A DNA stretch of 28,015 bases from Firmicutes bacterium UBA5389 (GTDB lineage: Bacteria > Bacillota > DTU025), in the NCBI GenBank assembly GCA_002409965.1, contig DHON01000124.1:1-28015 (forward strand). The letters run 5' to 3'. This document shows positions 6,571 to 14,777 of this stretch, one piece after another (position 1 is the first letter of the stretch; each line of letters begins with the position of its first letter). The notes under the pieces were generated by a model. The model was not told the origin of the DNA. It ran no database searches and saw only the letters and a list, made by a program, of their open reading frames with translations. Position numbers and translations under genes: made by a program.

Positions 6571-7047
6571 ATGAACGTACATACTCGCTACATCGCCCGC
6601 GCAGCGGTCATAGCCGGGGTATACGCCGGCCTGTGCCTGCTTCTCGCCCCCGTCTCCTACAAGGTCCTACAGGTTCGGGTGGCTGAGGGGCTTACACTCC
6701 TGCCCATGGTATGGCCTGAGGCTGTGGTGGGGCTGACCTTGGGCGCGCTCATAGCCAACACGACCGGTCCCTTCGGGATTGTCGACATTGTTTTCGGAAC
6801 GGCGGCAACGGCGATCGCCGCCTGCCTCACCTACAGGTATCGCCATTCTCGGATGGCGTACTTTTTCCCCATTCTCGTCAACGGTCTTGTCGTCGGGGGA
6901 TACCTTCCCTTCGTGGCGAACATGCAGATCCACGTGTGGACCATCCCCGCGGCCATGCTCTCGGTGGCCGCGGGAGAGGCGGTCGCTGTGTTCGCCGTGG
7001 GCGTCCCACTTCTCCGCGCCCTGCGCAGGATAGGCGTGATACAATAG
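6571..7047 (+). CDS. queT: QueT-type membrane protein (ECF transporter substrate-binding component)
   Basis: The roughly 158-residue integral membrane protein resembles the QueT family, the S-component of energy-coupling-factor transporters predicted to import queuosine precursors. Family-like segments are ARAAVIAGVYAGLCLLLAP, VRVAEGLTLLPM, and ALIANTTGPFGIVDIVFGT, with five to six hydrophobic helices in total. The ECF ATPases and T-component are not nearby, as is common for shared-module systems. Two starts are possible: ATG at 6553 and ATG at 6571. I prefer 6571 because family members start close to the Thr-Arg-Tyr stretch and GGGGGCAGG precedes it. I see no preQ1 riboswitch in the leader (6475-6570), although many queT genes have one, so the substrate assignment is less certain than the family. 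mtaB follows 31 bases later. Confidence 0.85.
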   Translation: MNVHTRYIARAAVIAGVYAGLCLLLAPVSYKVLQVRVAEGLTLLPMVWPEAVVGLTLGALIANTTGPFGIVDIVFGTAATAIAACLTYRYRHSRMAYFFPILVNGLVVGGYLPFVANMQIHVWTIPAAMLSVAAGEAVAVFAVGVPLLRALRRIGVIQ

Positions 7048-7078
7048 ACGCAAGCATAGACGCAAGAGGAGACTGACT

Positions 7079-8419
7079 GTGCGCAGGGTTGCCATTGCCA
7101 CGCTTGGATGCAAAGTGAATCAGTACGATTCGGACGCGCTTGCGCTGCAGTTCCGAAAAGAGGGCTTCGAGGTCGTGCCGTTCGGCGACACGGCCGATGT
7201 GTATGTGGTGAACACATGTACGGTGACGCAGACCGGCGACAAGAAGTCGCGCCAGCTTATACGGAGGGCTCATGCCCGAAATCCCGAGGCGGTGATCGTG
7301 GCGACCGGCTGCTATGCGCAGGCCTCGCCGGCTGAGGCCGCCGCGATTCCCGGGGTGTCCGTGGTGTCGGGTACGTCCGACCGCGCCGGCATTGTCCGGG
7401 AGGTCATGAATCTGGCGCAGCGCAGAGGCGCCCCGGCAATGCTCGTGTCCGGCATCGGCGAGTGCCGTGTCTACGAGGAACTTCCCTCCGAAGGCACGGC
7501 CGAGCGCACCCGCGCCTACATCAAGATAGAAGACGGGTGCGAGAACTTTTGCTCATACTGCAAGGTCCCATATGTGCGCGGTCCGGTTAGGAGCCGAAGC
7601 ATCCACCGGATTCAGGATGAACTGCGGCGCCTGGCGGCCCTGGGGTTCCGTGAAATAGTGCTCACCGGCATCGACCTGGGCGCCTACGGGCGCGATTTCG
7701 GTGGATCGCCGGATCTGGCAGATGCGCTTGAAATGGCGGCGAGCGTCGAAGGCATAGCCCGCGTTCGCCTGAGTTCAGTCGACCCCACAGATGTCAGCAG
7801 CAGGCTCCTCCACGCCATGGGCTCTCACCCCGCAGTCTGTCCGCATCTGCATGTGCCGCTGCAATCCGGCGATGACGGGGTGCTGAAGCGCATGAACCGC
7901 CGCTACAGTGCCGCCGAGTTCGAAGCCGTTGTAGCTCGCGCCCGAGAGCGCGTTGGGGGCCTGGCGGTGACGAGCGATGTGATAGTTGGATTTCCGGGCG
8001 AGGATGAGTCGGCATTCGAGGCTACTATGGATCTGTGCAGGCGGGTGGGGTTCTCCCGTCTCCACGTCTTCCAGTATTCCAAGCGTCGCGGCACCGTTGC
8101 CGCCGGCCTCGATGGGCAGGTTCCGAGGGATGAGAAGGAACGCCGCAGCCAGCGGCTGATCGATCTCGGGCGGGAACTGGCTCTCAGGTTCCATGGGGGC
8201 CTGCTTGGCCGGAGCGTCCAGGTGCTGGTGGAGAAGTCGGACGGGGCGGAATGCGAAGGCCTTACCGGCAACTACGTCCGGGTATTTGCCAGTGCCGCGG
8301 CCCAGGGCGGGCGCCCGGTTCCGGTGCCGCCGCCCGGCGCGCTCGCGACTGTGCGGGTGATAGAGGCCGAGGAAGGTCTGGTGCGCGGAATCGTAGAAGG
8401 ATCAGGAGAGGGGGTGTAG
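7079..8419 (+). CDS. mtaB: tRNA (N6-L-threonylcarbamoyladenosine(37)-C2)-methylthiotransferase MtaB
   Basis: MtaB is a radical-SAM methylthiotransferase that converts t6A37 to ms2t6A37 in tRNAs decoding ANN codons. All parts are seen in 446 residues. The N-terminal domain has the three ligands for the auxiliary [4Fe-4S] cluster: Cys11 in LGCKVNQYDSD, Cys47 in NTCTVT and Cys78 in ATGCYAQ. The radical-SAM motif CENFCSYC is at residues 154-161, followed by KVPYVRGPVRSR, then a TIM-barrel core and a C-terminal TRAM domain ending the protein. NQYDSD and the CENFCSYC form favour MtaB over MiaB or RimO. The GTG at 7079 has AAGAGGAG (7064-7071) 7 bases upstream. Its usual neighbours prmA/rsmE are separated from it here by the thioredoxin-lipoprotein-queT block. 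The HIT gene begins 3 bases after the stop. Confidence 0.95.
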   Translation: MRRVAIATLGCKVNQYDSDALALQFRKEGFEVVPFGDTADVYVVNTCTVTQTGDKKSRQLIRRAHARNPEAVIVATGCYAQASPAEAAAIPGVSVVSGTSDRAGIVREVMNLAQRRGAPAMLVSGIGECRVYEELPSEGTAERTRAYIKIEDGCENFCSYCKVPYVRGPVRSRSIHRIQDELRRLAALGFREIVLTGIDLGAYGRDFGGSPDLADALEMAASVEGIARVRLSSVDPTDVSSRLLHAMGSHPAVCPHLHVPLQSGDDGVLKRMNRRYSAAEFEAVVARARERVGGLAVTSDVIVGFPGEDESAFEATMDLCRRVGFSRLHVFQYSKRRGTVAAGLDGQVPRDEKERRSQRLIDLGRELALRFHGGLLGRSVQVLVEKSDGAECEGLTGNYVRVFASAAAQGGRPVPVPPPGALATVRVIEAEEGLVRGIVEGSGEGV

Positions 8420-8422
8420 AGT

Positions 8423-8767
8423 GTGGACGATTGCGTCTTCTGCAAGATAGCGGGGAAGCAGATCCCATCAGCGCTGGTTCACGAAGACGACCAGTTGGTG
8501 GCGTTCAATGACGTCAACCCCCAGGCTCCCATGCACATGCTCATCATTCCGCGGGAACATATTCCCAGCCTGGGGCAGCTGGACTCGGGCCATGATGAGC
8601 TTGTGGGCAGGGCGCTGCGGCTCGCGGCTGAGCTGGCGAGGCAAAAGGGACTGAGCGAGAGTGGTTACCGCGTCGTCATCAACTGCGGGAAGGACGCGGG
8701 GCAGAGCGTAGGCCACCTCCATTTTCATGTGCTCGGCGGGCGCGTCATGGGCTGGCCGCCGGGATGA
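8423..8767 (+). CDS. HIT-family (HINT-like) purine nucleoside phosphoramidase
   Basis: HINT-type proteins hydrolyse adenosine phosphoramidates and related AMP conjugates, and the physiological substrate is often unknown. The 114-residue protein has the family start CVFCKIAGKQIPS with a CxxC pair, the central HMLIIPREHIPSL, and the histidine triad HLHFH at residues 98-102 inside GQSVGHLHFHVLGGR, with the catalytic His in the middle. The GTG at 8423 is preceded by GGAGAGGGGG overlapping the end of mtaB, so translation may be coupled. mtaB-HIT-rpsU is a common order in Firmicutes. The stop codon lies inside a GC-rich hairpin (8755-8788). Confidence 0.94.
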   Translation: MDDCVFCKIAGKQIPSALVHEDDQLVAFNDVNPQAPMHMLIIPREHIPSLGQLDSGHDELVGRALRLAAELARQKGLSESGYRVVINCGKDAGQSVGHLHFHVLGGRVMGWPPG

Positions 8768-8788
8768 TCGGCAAAACCATCCCGCGGC
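8755..8788 (+). terminator. Hairpin overlapping the end of the HIT gene
   Basis: GCCG plus CGGGATG (8755-8766, one bulged C) pairs with CATCCCGCGGC (8778-8788) around an 11-base loop. There is no T-run, and the rpsU promoter starts 5 bases later. It may be a weak terminator or an RNA 3'-end stabiliser separating the two units. Confidence 0.35.
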
Positions 8789-8792
8789 GTGA

Positions 8793-8822
8793 TTGACACT
8801 GCCGGAATGCTTGAAGTATAAT
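8793..8822 (+). promoter_or_regulatory. Consensus sigma-A promoter of rpsU
   Basis: TTGACA (8793-8798) and TATAAT (8817-8822) both match the consensus exactly, with an 18-base spacer. The predicted start is near 8829, giving a leader of about 85 bases that contains TCGTGG/CCACGA arms (about 8838-8862). This is the strongest promoter by sequence in the window, as expected for a ribosomal protein. Confidence 0.88.
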
Positions 8823-8913
8823 TTGACAAGATTGCCTCGTGGGCCGTCCGCGGATCCACGAAGCTACGTGCAGCGGTGTTGGGTGATTCTCGCACGGAGA
8901 GGGGGGTACCCGT

Positions 8914-9090
8914 ATGTCAGAGATCAGAGTCGGAAAGAATGAATCGCTAGATAGCGCGCTCCGCCGTTTCAAGCGGCAGTGCCAGCAGTCGGGAGTGTTG
9001 GCCGAGATCCGCAAGCGCGAGCACTATGATAAGCCTAGCGTGCGGAAGAAGAAGAAGTCCGAAGCTGCCCGAAAGCGGAAGTACCGTTAG
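8914..9090 (+). CDS. rpsU: 30S ribosomal protein S21
   Basis: The gene encodes a 58-residue basic protein beginning MSEIRVGKNESLDSALRRFK, the typical S21 start, followed by a Lys/Arg-rich tail (KPSVRKKKKSEAARKRKYR). S21 binds the 30S subunit near the 3' end of 16S rRNA and aids initiation. GGAGAGGGGGG (8896-8906) provides a very strong ribosome binding site 7 bases before the ATG. The gene has a consensus promoter upstream and a near-perfect intrinsic terminator downstream, so it can be expressed as a single unit after the mtaB-HIT pair. Confidence 0.96.
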   Translation: MSEIRVGKNESLDSALRRFKRQCQQSGVLAEIRKREHYDKPSVRKKKKSEAARKRKYR

Positions 9091-9133
9091 GCAGTGTGCG
9101 ACTTGACCCCCCTATAGTGCGCTGGACCAGGGT

Positions 9134-9170
9134 TGTGGGAGAGACGATTGTCTCTCCCACATTATTTTCC
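9134..9170 (+). terminator. Intrinsic terminator after rpsU
   Basis: TGTGGGAGAGAC (9134-9145) and GTCTCTCCCACA (9150-9161) form a perfect 12-bp stem with a GATT tetraloop, followed by TTATTTTCCCC. It ends the rpsU unit about 45 bases after the stop. Confidence 0.93.
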
Positions 9171-9226
9171 CCTGCATGGGCAGATTGATGTGGTGAGACT
9201 GGCATGGAAACGGAGGATTGCCGGGC

Positions 9227-10969
9227 GTGAGACTCCTTCGTAGACTGGTCCGCGGCGAACCGCGCAGGCCCAGGATGATACTGGGACGTCCCCCGCTGCC
9301 GCTGGAAGAGGTCGCGGACGGAATCGGGACTGCTGGTTCCGGGGCACTGCCGCCGGACTCGCCCATCCCCGACACACTGGACCGCGTCGAGCAACGGTTG
9401 GGCGATCTTCTGGGCGGAGGCAGCCCGGACGTGATCCTGCGCCGGCTGGTCATCTGGACCAACCCCGAGATCGATGGATTGCTCTTCTACATTGAGGGAC
9501 TGGCATCGCGCGATGTGGTTAACTTGGTTGCGCTGCGCTCTGTGATGCTCGCCGAGCGCGTGCCCAGGATGGACGCGGCCGCGCTGAGCCGCGACAACAT
9601 CGCCTCGACCTTCATGACGCACCTCGTTCCGTCCGGGCAGATCTCCGTTTTGTCCTGCATGGACAGGATCGTCGAGCAAGTCCTGACAGGCGAGGCCGCG
9701 CTGTTCATCGAGGGCGCGCGCCAATGTGTGGTCTTCGAGGCCAAAGGCTGGGAGCACAGGGGGATTGAGGAACCGCACACCGAGAAGGTGGTGCGGGGGC
9801 CGCGCGAAGGCTTCTCCGAGTTGCTGCGCGCCAACACTGCGCTGGTCAGGCGGCGCCTGCGCACTCCCGACCTTCGGATGGACTCCATGAAGGTGGGCCG
9901 AAGGTCCAGGACCGACATCGTCCTCGCTTACATCGATGGGCTTGCCAACCCACGCCTAGTGGCCACGGTCCGCGAGCGGATCGATCACATCGATACCGAC
10001 ATTCTGCCCGATTCCGGCTTCATCGAGGAGTTCATAGAGGACTATCCATACTCGCCATTTCCTCAGATCCAGTATACAGAGCGCCCGGATCGCTTCTGCG
10101 CAGGGCTCTCAGAGGGACTTGTAGGCATAATCGTAGACGGCAGCCCAATGGCTCTCTTGGCCCCGGGCAACTTGGCGAGCTTCTTTCAGTCGCCCGAGGA
10201 CTACTACGAGCGATTCCCGTACGGCGGGCCACTGCGCGCCCTAAGGTATGCGGCGGGCGTCACCGCCCTTATCTTCCCGGCGCTGTATGTGGCTGTATCC
10301 CTGTTTCACCAGGAGATGCTCCCCACCAAACTGGCTCTTGCAATCGCTGGATCGCACATGCCGGTGCCATTTCCCGCGCTTGTCGAGGCCCTCCTGATGG
10401 AGGTGGCCCTCGAGCTGATAAGGGAGTCGTCCATCCGGCTGCCCGACCCGGTGGGGCAGACCATGGGGTTCGTAGGGGCCCTTCTGCTGGGCGACGCGGC
10501 CGTGTCGGCCGGGCTTGTGAGCCCGATCATGGTGATAGTCGTGGCTGTGACCGGCCTGGCTTCGTTCACGATCCCGCACTACCCAACCGGCCTGGCCATC
10601 CGGTTGCTCAGGTTTCCGCTTCTCTTTCTCTCGGCCTGGCTGGGTCTGTTTGGGCTCATGGCGGGGCTCATGGCCATCGCCCTGCATCTGGGAGCCCTGA
10701 CGTCTTTCGGAGTCCCGTATCTTGAACCATTGATGAAACCCAGGTCAGCGTTGCGTGATGTGATATGGCGTTCGCCGGTGTTTACTTTCAGCAAGCGGCC
10801 GGAGTACGCAGAGCCGCTGGATCAAGCGCGCCAGAAGAAGTTCATCCGCACCTGGGATCCGGGAGTGGCCAAGATGGCTCGTGAGGCTGGCGACGCGCCG
10901 GACCAGACAGGATCGGGCGCTCTGGGCCGCAGCGAAGACAAAGGGGGGAGCGGCGACGAGAAAGGATAG
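9227..10969 (+). CDS. gerA: Spore germination protein, GerA/GerKA family (A subunit)
   Basis: GerA-family proteins are the A subunit of germinant receptors in the spore inner membrane. In current models the receptor acts as a nutrient-gated ion channel that starts germination. The 580-residue product has the large cytosolic N-terminal domain of the family, with LVIWTNPEIDGLLFYIEGL and LLTGEAALF-like segments and the conserved LRTPDLRMDSMKVGRRSRTDI. After DYPYSPFPQIQYTERPD and GLVGIIVDGSPMALLAP come four or five membrane helices (about residues 330-510) and a hydrophilic C-terminal tail. GTG at 9227 is chosen because CGGAGG (9211-9216) lies 10 bases upstream, while TTG at 9218 would abut it. 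It is the first gene of an A-B-C germinant-receptor operon. The next gene overlaps it by 89 bases if GTG at 10881 is used. Confidence 0.93.
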   Translation: MRLLRRLVRGEPRRPRMILGRPPLPLEEVADGIGTAGSGALPPDSPIPDTLDRVEQRLGDLLGGGSPDVILRRLVIWTNPEIDGLLFYIEGLASRDVVNLVALRSVMLAERVPRMDAAALSRDNIASTFMTHLVPSGQISVLSCMDRIVEQVLTGEAALFIEGARQCVVFEAKGWEHRGIEEPHTEKVVRGPREGFSELLRANTALVRRRLRTPDLRMDSMKVGRRSRTDIVLAYIDGLANPRLVATVRERIDHIDTDILPDSGFIEEFIEDYPYSPFPQIQYTERPDRFCAGLSEGLVGIIVDGSPMALLAPGNLASFFQSPEDYYERFPYGGPLRALRYAAGVTALIFPALYVAVSLFHQEMLPTKLALAIAGSHMPVPFPALVEALLMEVALELIRESSIRLPDPVGQTMGFVGALLLGDAAVSAGLVSPIMVIVVAVTGLASFTIPHYPTGLAIRLLRFPLLFLSAWLGLFGLMAGLMAIALHLGALTSFGVPYLEPLMKPRSALRDVIWRSPVFTFSKRPEYAEPLDQARQKKFIRTWDPGVAKMAREAGDAPDQTGSGALGRSEDKGGSGDEKG

Positions 10970-12083
10970 CAGAGATGAGATCTACTACACCCAGGTGGTG
11001 ATACTCACAGCCGAGACCGTGTTTGCCACCGGTTTTCTGGGTGTGGCCAGGCAGCTGGTGCCGGTGGCCGGAACGGCCGCCTGGATATCCTGCTTTCTTG
11101 GGGCCGCCGTGGGCCTGCTGGTGGCCTGGCTTGCCGGACTTCTCGCCCAGCGGTTTCCCGATCAGAACCTGGTCCGTATGGCCGAGGGCATCTTCACTGC
11201 GCCAGTTGGGAAAGGCATAGGGATTACATTCACGGCCTATTGCACCTTCATCCTGGCCATCGGGTCCAGGCAGTTCGTGCTGGCCATATGGATACCATTC
11301 CTTCAGAACACCTCTCCGGTGCTAATAAGCGCTGTCTTCTTCCTGCTGATAGTGTACGCCGCGTACCTGGGGATCGAATCAATCGCCCGGGTATCATTGC
11401 TGTTCTTCACCGTGGTGGCTTCATCGCTAGTGCTCCTGATCTGGCTAGCCGTACCGGTATCAGTGCCCGCCCGGCTGTTGCCTCTGGGCGGGCTGGGAAC
11501 AGTTCCGGTTCTCAAGGCCAGCCTGCTGGCATCGTCGTACGCAGGTGAATGCATCGTCGCGCTTGCCTTCATCAGGCATCTCAAGGACAAGCGCGGCGCA
11601 GCGCGCGCCATCGGGACCGGCGCCGTCATCGGGATGGCGGTGATGGCTCTCGCTACGGGCATCGGAGTGATGATGCTGGGCACGCGCGGCATATCACGCG
11701 CCACATTTCCTGCGCTCGAGACCGCCAGGATGGTGGGCGTGGGCGAGTTCCTGGAGCGGGCCGAGATCCTTTTTCTCGCTCTTTGGTTTTCTGTAGCCCT
11801 GCTCAAACTGGCCGCAGTTTTCTATGCTTCCGTGACATCGGCAGCAGACGTTCTGAACCTGAGGGACTACAGGCCGCTCATCATCCCCTACGCGATCCTG
11901 GCCACTGTGCTCAGCCAGATTCCCAGGACCGATGTAGAGACATTTGCCAGCGTTCGGTGGTTTCTCACCTACACTCCGTGGTACGCTGCCGCTCTTCCGG
12001 CACTGCTCCTATTGGGAGCGATGGCGGGCGGACTGAGGGGAGGGGGGGACCGCAGTGGAACGGATCGACGGGAAGCGCGCTGA
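10881..12083 (+). CDS. gerB: Spore germination permease, GerB family (B subunit)
   Basis: GerB-type subunits belong to the amino acid-polyamine-organocation transporter superfamily and hold the germinant-binding pocket. The protein has about ten hydrophobic helices after a basic N-terminal region. Family features include YYTQVVILTAETVFATGFLG at the first helix, ARFPDQNLVRMAE-like and SYAGECIVALAFI in the middle, and the ending FLTYTPWYAAALPALLLL. The start is uncertain. GTG at 10881 gives 400 residues, about 40 more than usual, with an odd Arg-rich extension inside the end of gerA, and no good in-frame start lies near the GGGGGGAG at about 10945. It overlaps gerC by 29 bases. The tight overlaps imply translational coupling within the A-B-C operon. 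Confidence 0.92.
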   Translation: MRLATRRTRQDRALWAAAKTKGGAATRKDSRDEIYYTQVVILTAETVFATGFLGVARQLVPVAGTAAWISCFLGAAVGLLVAWLAGLLAQRFPDQNLVRMAEGIFTAPVGKGIGITFTAYCTFILAIGSRQFVLAIWIPFLQNTSPVLISAVFFLLIVYAAYLGIESIARVSLLFFTVVASSLVLLIWLAVPVSVPARLLPLGGLGTVPVLKASLLASSYAGECIVALAFIRHLKDKRGAARAIGTGAVIGMAVMALATGIGVMMLGTRGISRATFPALETARMVGVGEFLERAEILFLALWFSVALLKLAAVFYASVTSAADVLNLRDYRPLIIPYAILATVLSQIPRTDVETFASVRWFLTYTPWYAAALPALLLLGAMAGGLRGGGDRSGTDRREAR

Positions 12084-13332
12084 CGCGCGAGGTCGGGCGA
12101 CCTCGGCCGTTGTCCTCCTGGTCCTCCTGCTCCTCGCGTCTGTGTCAATTTGCGGCTGCACAGACGCGCGAGAGATTGAGAGTGTCGGGTTCATCCTGGG
12201 ACTGGGGATTGACATCGCGGACGGGGGCAGGGTGAGAATCTGGGTTCAGACGGCCGTCCCGTCCTCCAAGCCCGAGGAGGCCGAGAGGCAACCAGCCTGG
12301 ACCACATCGTCTGAGGGCGAGAGCGTGTGGGACGCCATGCGCAAGCTGAACAGCAGGTCAGCCAAGGCGCTTTTCCGAGGGCACATTAGGGTGCTGGTGT
12401 TCAGCGAGAAGTACGCCCGTGGAGGCATTGCGCGTGCCCTCGATGTGCTCGCTCGAGACGGGGACTTTCGCTATAAGTCGTGGGTCGTGGTTACATCTGA
12501 CCCCATCGAGCGGTTGTTCGCAGTCCAAGCGGAGCACGAGACAGTTGCCTCGTTGCACGTGAATGACATCATGCTCAGCGCGACCCGTTCATCTACGGCG
12601 CCTCTGTCTCGGTTCATGGACCTCATCACGTCTCTGGAACAGCCGGGTGATCAGCCATTGCTGGCCCGGGTCAGTCTGGTCAAATCTGAACCCGCATCGG
12701 GGGAGTCCGAAGCGGGACAGGGAGCCAACGCGGGCCAGGACGGTGCGTCCGGCCAAGAATGCGTCGAGATCTCCGGCAGCGCTGCGTTCCACGACGACAA
12801 GATGGTTGGATGGCTGGATCCGGAGCAGACGGCGGCGGTGCTAATGATGAGAAACCGCCTCAGAGACTACTCCTTCACCCATCGCATGCCGGGCCGGGAG
12901 GGCGGCACGGTGGGAGTGAGCCTGAGCGGGGTGCGCGCGGCCATAGAGTTCCCGGCGCAGGCCAGTACAGATCCGGATGCGCTCAGAGGAGCTGAAGTCA
13001 GGATCCGTGTGCGGGGGGGAGTGGACATACGCGAGGTCAATTCCGGGCAACAGGCGATGAACAGGCAGTCGCTGGACGAGCTGGCCTCCAGGCTGTCGCG
13101 ACAGATAGAGGAGAACTTGGCCCAACTCATACACACCGCTCAGCACGTGCTGGGATCGGATATCATTGGGATTGGGGAGACGGTGAGACGCCGCGTTCCG
13201 TCCCGGGTATGGGACCGGGAAGTATCTCCCACATGGCATGATACCTTCAAGACTCTGAAGATAGTGCCCGATGTGAGCGTTGAAGTAGTGAAGCGCGGAA
13301 TGACCACATCCTCGCCGGTGCCCGAAAGGTAG
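12055..13332 (+). CDS. gerC: Spore germination lipoprotein, Ger(x)C family (C subunit)
   Basis: This is the C subunit of the germinant receptor, a lipoprotein on the outer face of the spore inner membrane. The 425-residue product has a basic N-terminus, a Val/Leu-rich signal (SAVVLLVLLLLASV) and a lipobox ending ICGC with Cys at about residue 35. It continues with the family-typical REIESVGFILGLGID, then SAKALFRGHIRVLVFSEKYAR and the domain 2 segment GSAAFHDDKMVGWLDPEQTA. The C-terminal domain includes LIHTAQHVLGSDIIGIGE and ends with WDREVSPTWHDTF and VEVVKRGM. A polar insertion rich in Gly/Glu/Gln (about residues 213-236) separates the domains. The GTG at 12055 overlaps gerB, which is common in ger operons. 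It is the last gene of the operon. No clear terminator follows. Confidence 0.94.
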   Translation: MERIDGKRADARGRATSAVVLLVLLLLASVSICGCTDAREIESVGFILGLGIDIADGGRVRIWVQTAVPSSKPEEAERQPAWTTSSEGESVWDAMRKLNSRSAKALFRGHIRVLVFSEKYARGGIARALDVLARDGDFRYKSWVVVTSDPIERLFAVQAEHETVASLHVNDIMLSATRSSTAPLSRFMDLITSLEQPGDQPLLARVSLVKSEPASGESEAGQGANAGQDGASGQECVEISGSAAFHDDKMVGWLDPEQTAAVLMMRNRLRDYSFTHRMPGREGGTVGVSLSGVRAAIEFPAQASTDPDALRGAEVRIRVRGGVDIREVNSGQQAMNRQSLDELASRLSRQIEENLAQLIHTAQHVLGSDIIGIGETVRRRVPSRVWDREVSPTWHDTFKTLKIVPDVSVEVVKRGMTTSSPVPER

Positions 13333-13338
13333 CGGTAA

Positions 13339-13347
13339 TGATATAAT
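13339..13347 (+). promoter_or_regulatory. Possible extended -10 promoter for nfeD-floA
   Basis: TGATATAAT holds a consensus -10 (TATAAT, 13342-13347) preceded by the TG of an extended -10 element. The -35 region (about 13319-13324, TGCCCG) is poor. The 85-base leader that follows ends in a strong Shine-Dalgarno (GAGAGGAGGG) before the TTG of nfeD. Confidence 0.5.
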
Positions 13348-13432
13348 CAAGGTAGCGGCTTTACTCGCAGTTTCCGGAACTCGCGGAGTTATCTGGACGT
13401 AAGGGAGTATTGAAGAGAGGAGGGACTCGGGC

Positions 13433-14773
13433 TTGAAATCGAATAAGCGTGTCACTATCGCGCTTGCGGTCGCGCTGGCATCTCTGATGTTTGTCGTCTG
13501 CGCTTCCTGCGCTGAGGCGGCCGATGCGGCGCCTCTGGTCTATTCCGTGCCTATCAAAGGGCCTATCGAGCATGGCGTTGCGGCCTTCCTCGCGCGAGGG
13601 CTGCGCGAAGCCCGCGAGGCGGGCGCCGAGGCGGTGATCATCGAGATCGATACCCCGGGAGGCTTCGTCGACGCCGCGCTCAAGATGCGCGACTCGATCA
13701 TGACGGCGGGCGTCCCTACAGTGGCTTTCGTCAATACCAGGGCATGGTCGGCGGGGGCCCTGATCGCCATCGCCTGCGGCGATGTGGGCATGAAGATGGG
13801 AGGCTCCATGGGCGCGGCCGAAACTCGGCCAAAGGAGGAGAAATACATCTCCGCCATGCGAGCCGAATTCGAGGCTACCGCGGAGATGCGAGGACGAGAC
13901 CCCAAGATCGCCGGCGCGATGGTCGACGCGGACGTGGAGATCCCCGGCCTGATCGAACGGGGCAAGATACTTACGCTCACGGCCAAGCAGGCCAAGGATG
14001 TGGGATACTCCGACTACAATGTGCGCGATATCGGCGACCTGCTGGAACAGGCCGGCCTGGCCGGAGCCGAGCTACATGAGGTGGATATGACCTCCTCTGA
14101 GTGGCTGGGGCGGGCGCTTACCAACGAGGTCGCAGCTCAAGTTCTTCTGACGCTGGGCCTTGTGGGGCTGGCCGTGGAAGTGTTCACCCCCGGTTTCGGG
14201 ATTCCGGGAGCCATAGGTCTGGTCTCTCTGGCCCTGTTCTTCGGAGGCCGGATAGTGGGCGGTCTGGCAGGATGGGAAGTAGTGGTGCTGTTCCTGGTGG
14301 GCCTGAGCCTGCTGCTTCTGGAGCTGTTCGTGATCCCGGGTTTCGGCGTGGCAGGAATACTGGGAATTGTTAGTATATTTGGAAGCCTGATTCTGAGTTA
14401 CCCCACGCCCGCTCAAGCCATGGGCGCCATATCGATCTCCATTGTGGTCGCAGTCTTCCTCATATTCCTGCTGATTCGCTTTTTGTCGCGAGGCGGCAAG
14501 AAACTGGGGCGTGCCGGACGAATTGTGCTGGAGCACAGCGAGGCGCCGGAGGAAGGCTATGTTGGAGTGGAGGATCTACGGTCACTGCTAGATGAGGAGG
14601 CGCGCGCAACCACGCCGCTTCGACCGGTTGGGGCTATCAACGTGGGCGGCCGGAGGGTCGAGGCCATTTCGGAAGGCGGTTTCGTGCTGGAAGGGACGCA
14701 TGTGCGCGTGGTTCGGGTAGAGGGAAACAGGGTGTTCGTCAGGCCCATAACTGAGGAAGAACGGGGGGGTTAA
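13433..14773 (+). CDS. nfeD: NfeD family membrane serine protease (long form)
   Basis: Long NfeD proteins join a ClpP/crotonase-like serine protease domain to membrane helices and a small OB-fold. They are encoded next to flotillin or stomatin genes and are thought to work with them in membrane organisation. The 446-residue product shows a signal peptide (MKSNKRVTIALAVALASLMF to AEAADA), then EAVIIEIDTPGGFVDAAL, the nucleophile Ser106 in RAWSAGALIAIA, the GGSMGAA oxyanion region, and a possible general-base Lys137 in KYISAMRAEF. Four to five membrane helices span about residues 225-350. The C-terminal OB-fold (about 370-440) includes VGAINVGGRRVEAISEGGFV. The TTG at 13433 has AGGAGGG upstream. 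floA begins 4 bases after the stop, the usual pairing. The exact catalytic Lys is inferred by position. Confidence 0.93.
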   Translation: MKSNKRVTIALAVALASLMFVVCASCAEAADAAPLVYSVPIKGPIEHGVAAFLARGLREAREAGAEAVIIEIDTPGGFVDAALKMRDSIMTAGVPTVAFVNTRAWSAGALIAIACGDVGMKMGGSMGAAETRPKEEKYISAMRAEFEATAEMRGRDPKIAGAMVDADVEIPGLIERGKILTLTAKQAKDVGYSDYNVRDIGDLLEQAGLAGAELHEVDMTSSEWLGRALTNEVAAQVLLTLGLVGLAVEVFTPGFGIPGAIGLVSLALFFGGRIVGGLAGWEVVVLFLVGLSLLLLELFVIPGFGVAGILGIVSIFGSLILSYPTPAQAMGAISISIVVAVFLIFLLIRFLSRGGKKLGRAGRIVLEHSEAPEEGYVGVEDLRSLLDEEARATTPLRPVGAINVGGRRVEAISEGGFVLEGTHVRVVRVEGNRVFVRPITEEERGG

Positions 14774-14777
14774 TGTA

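Noticed and set aside
9160..9226. A forespore sigma-G promoter in front of gerA
   Set aside because: TGCATG occurs near 9173, but no suitable -10 motif follows at the right distance, so I cannot support it.
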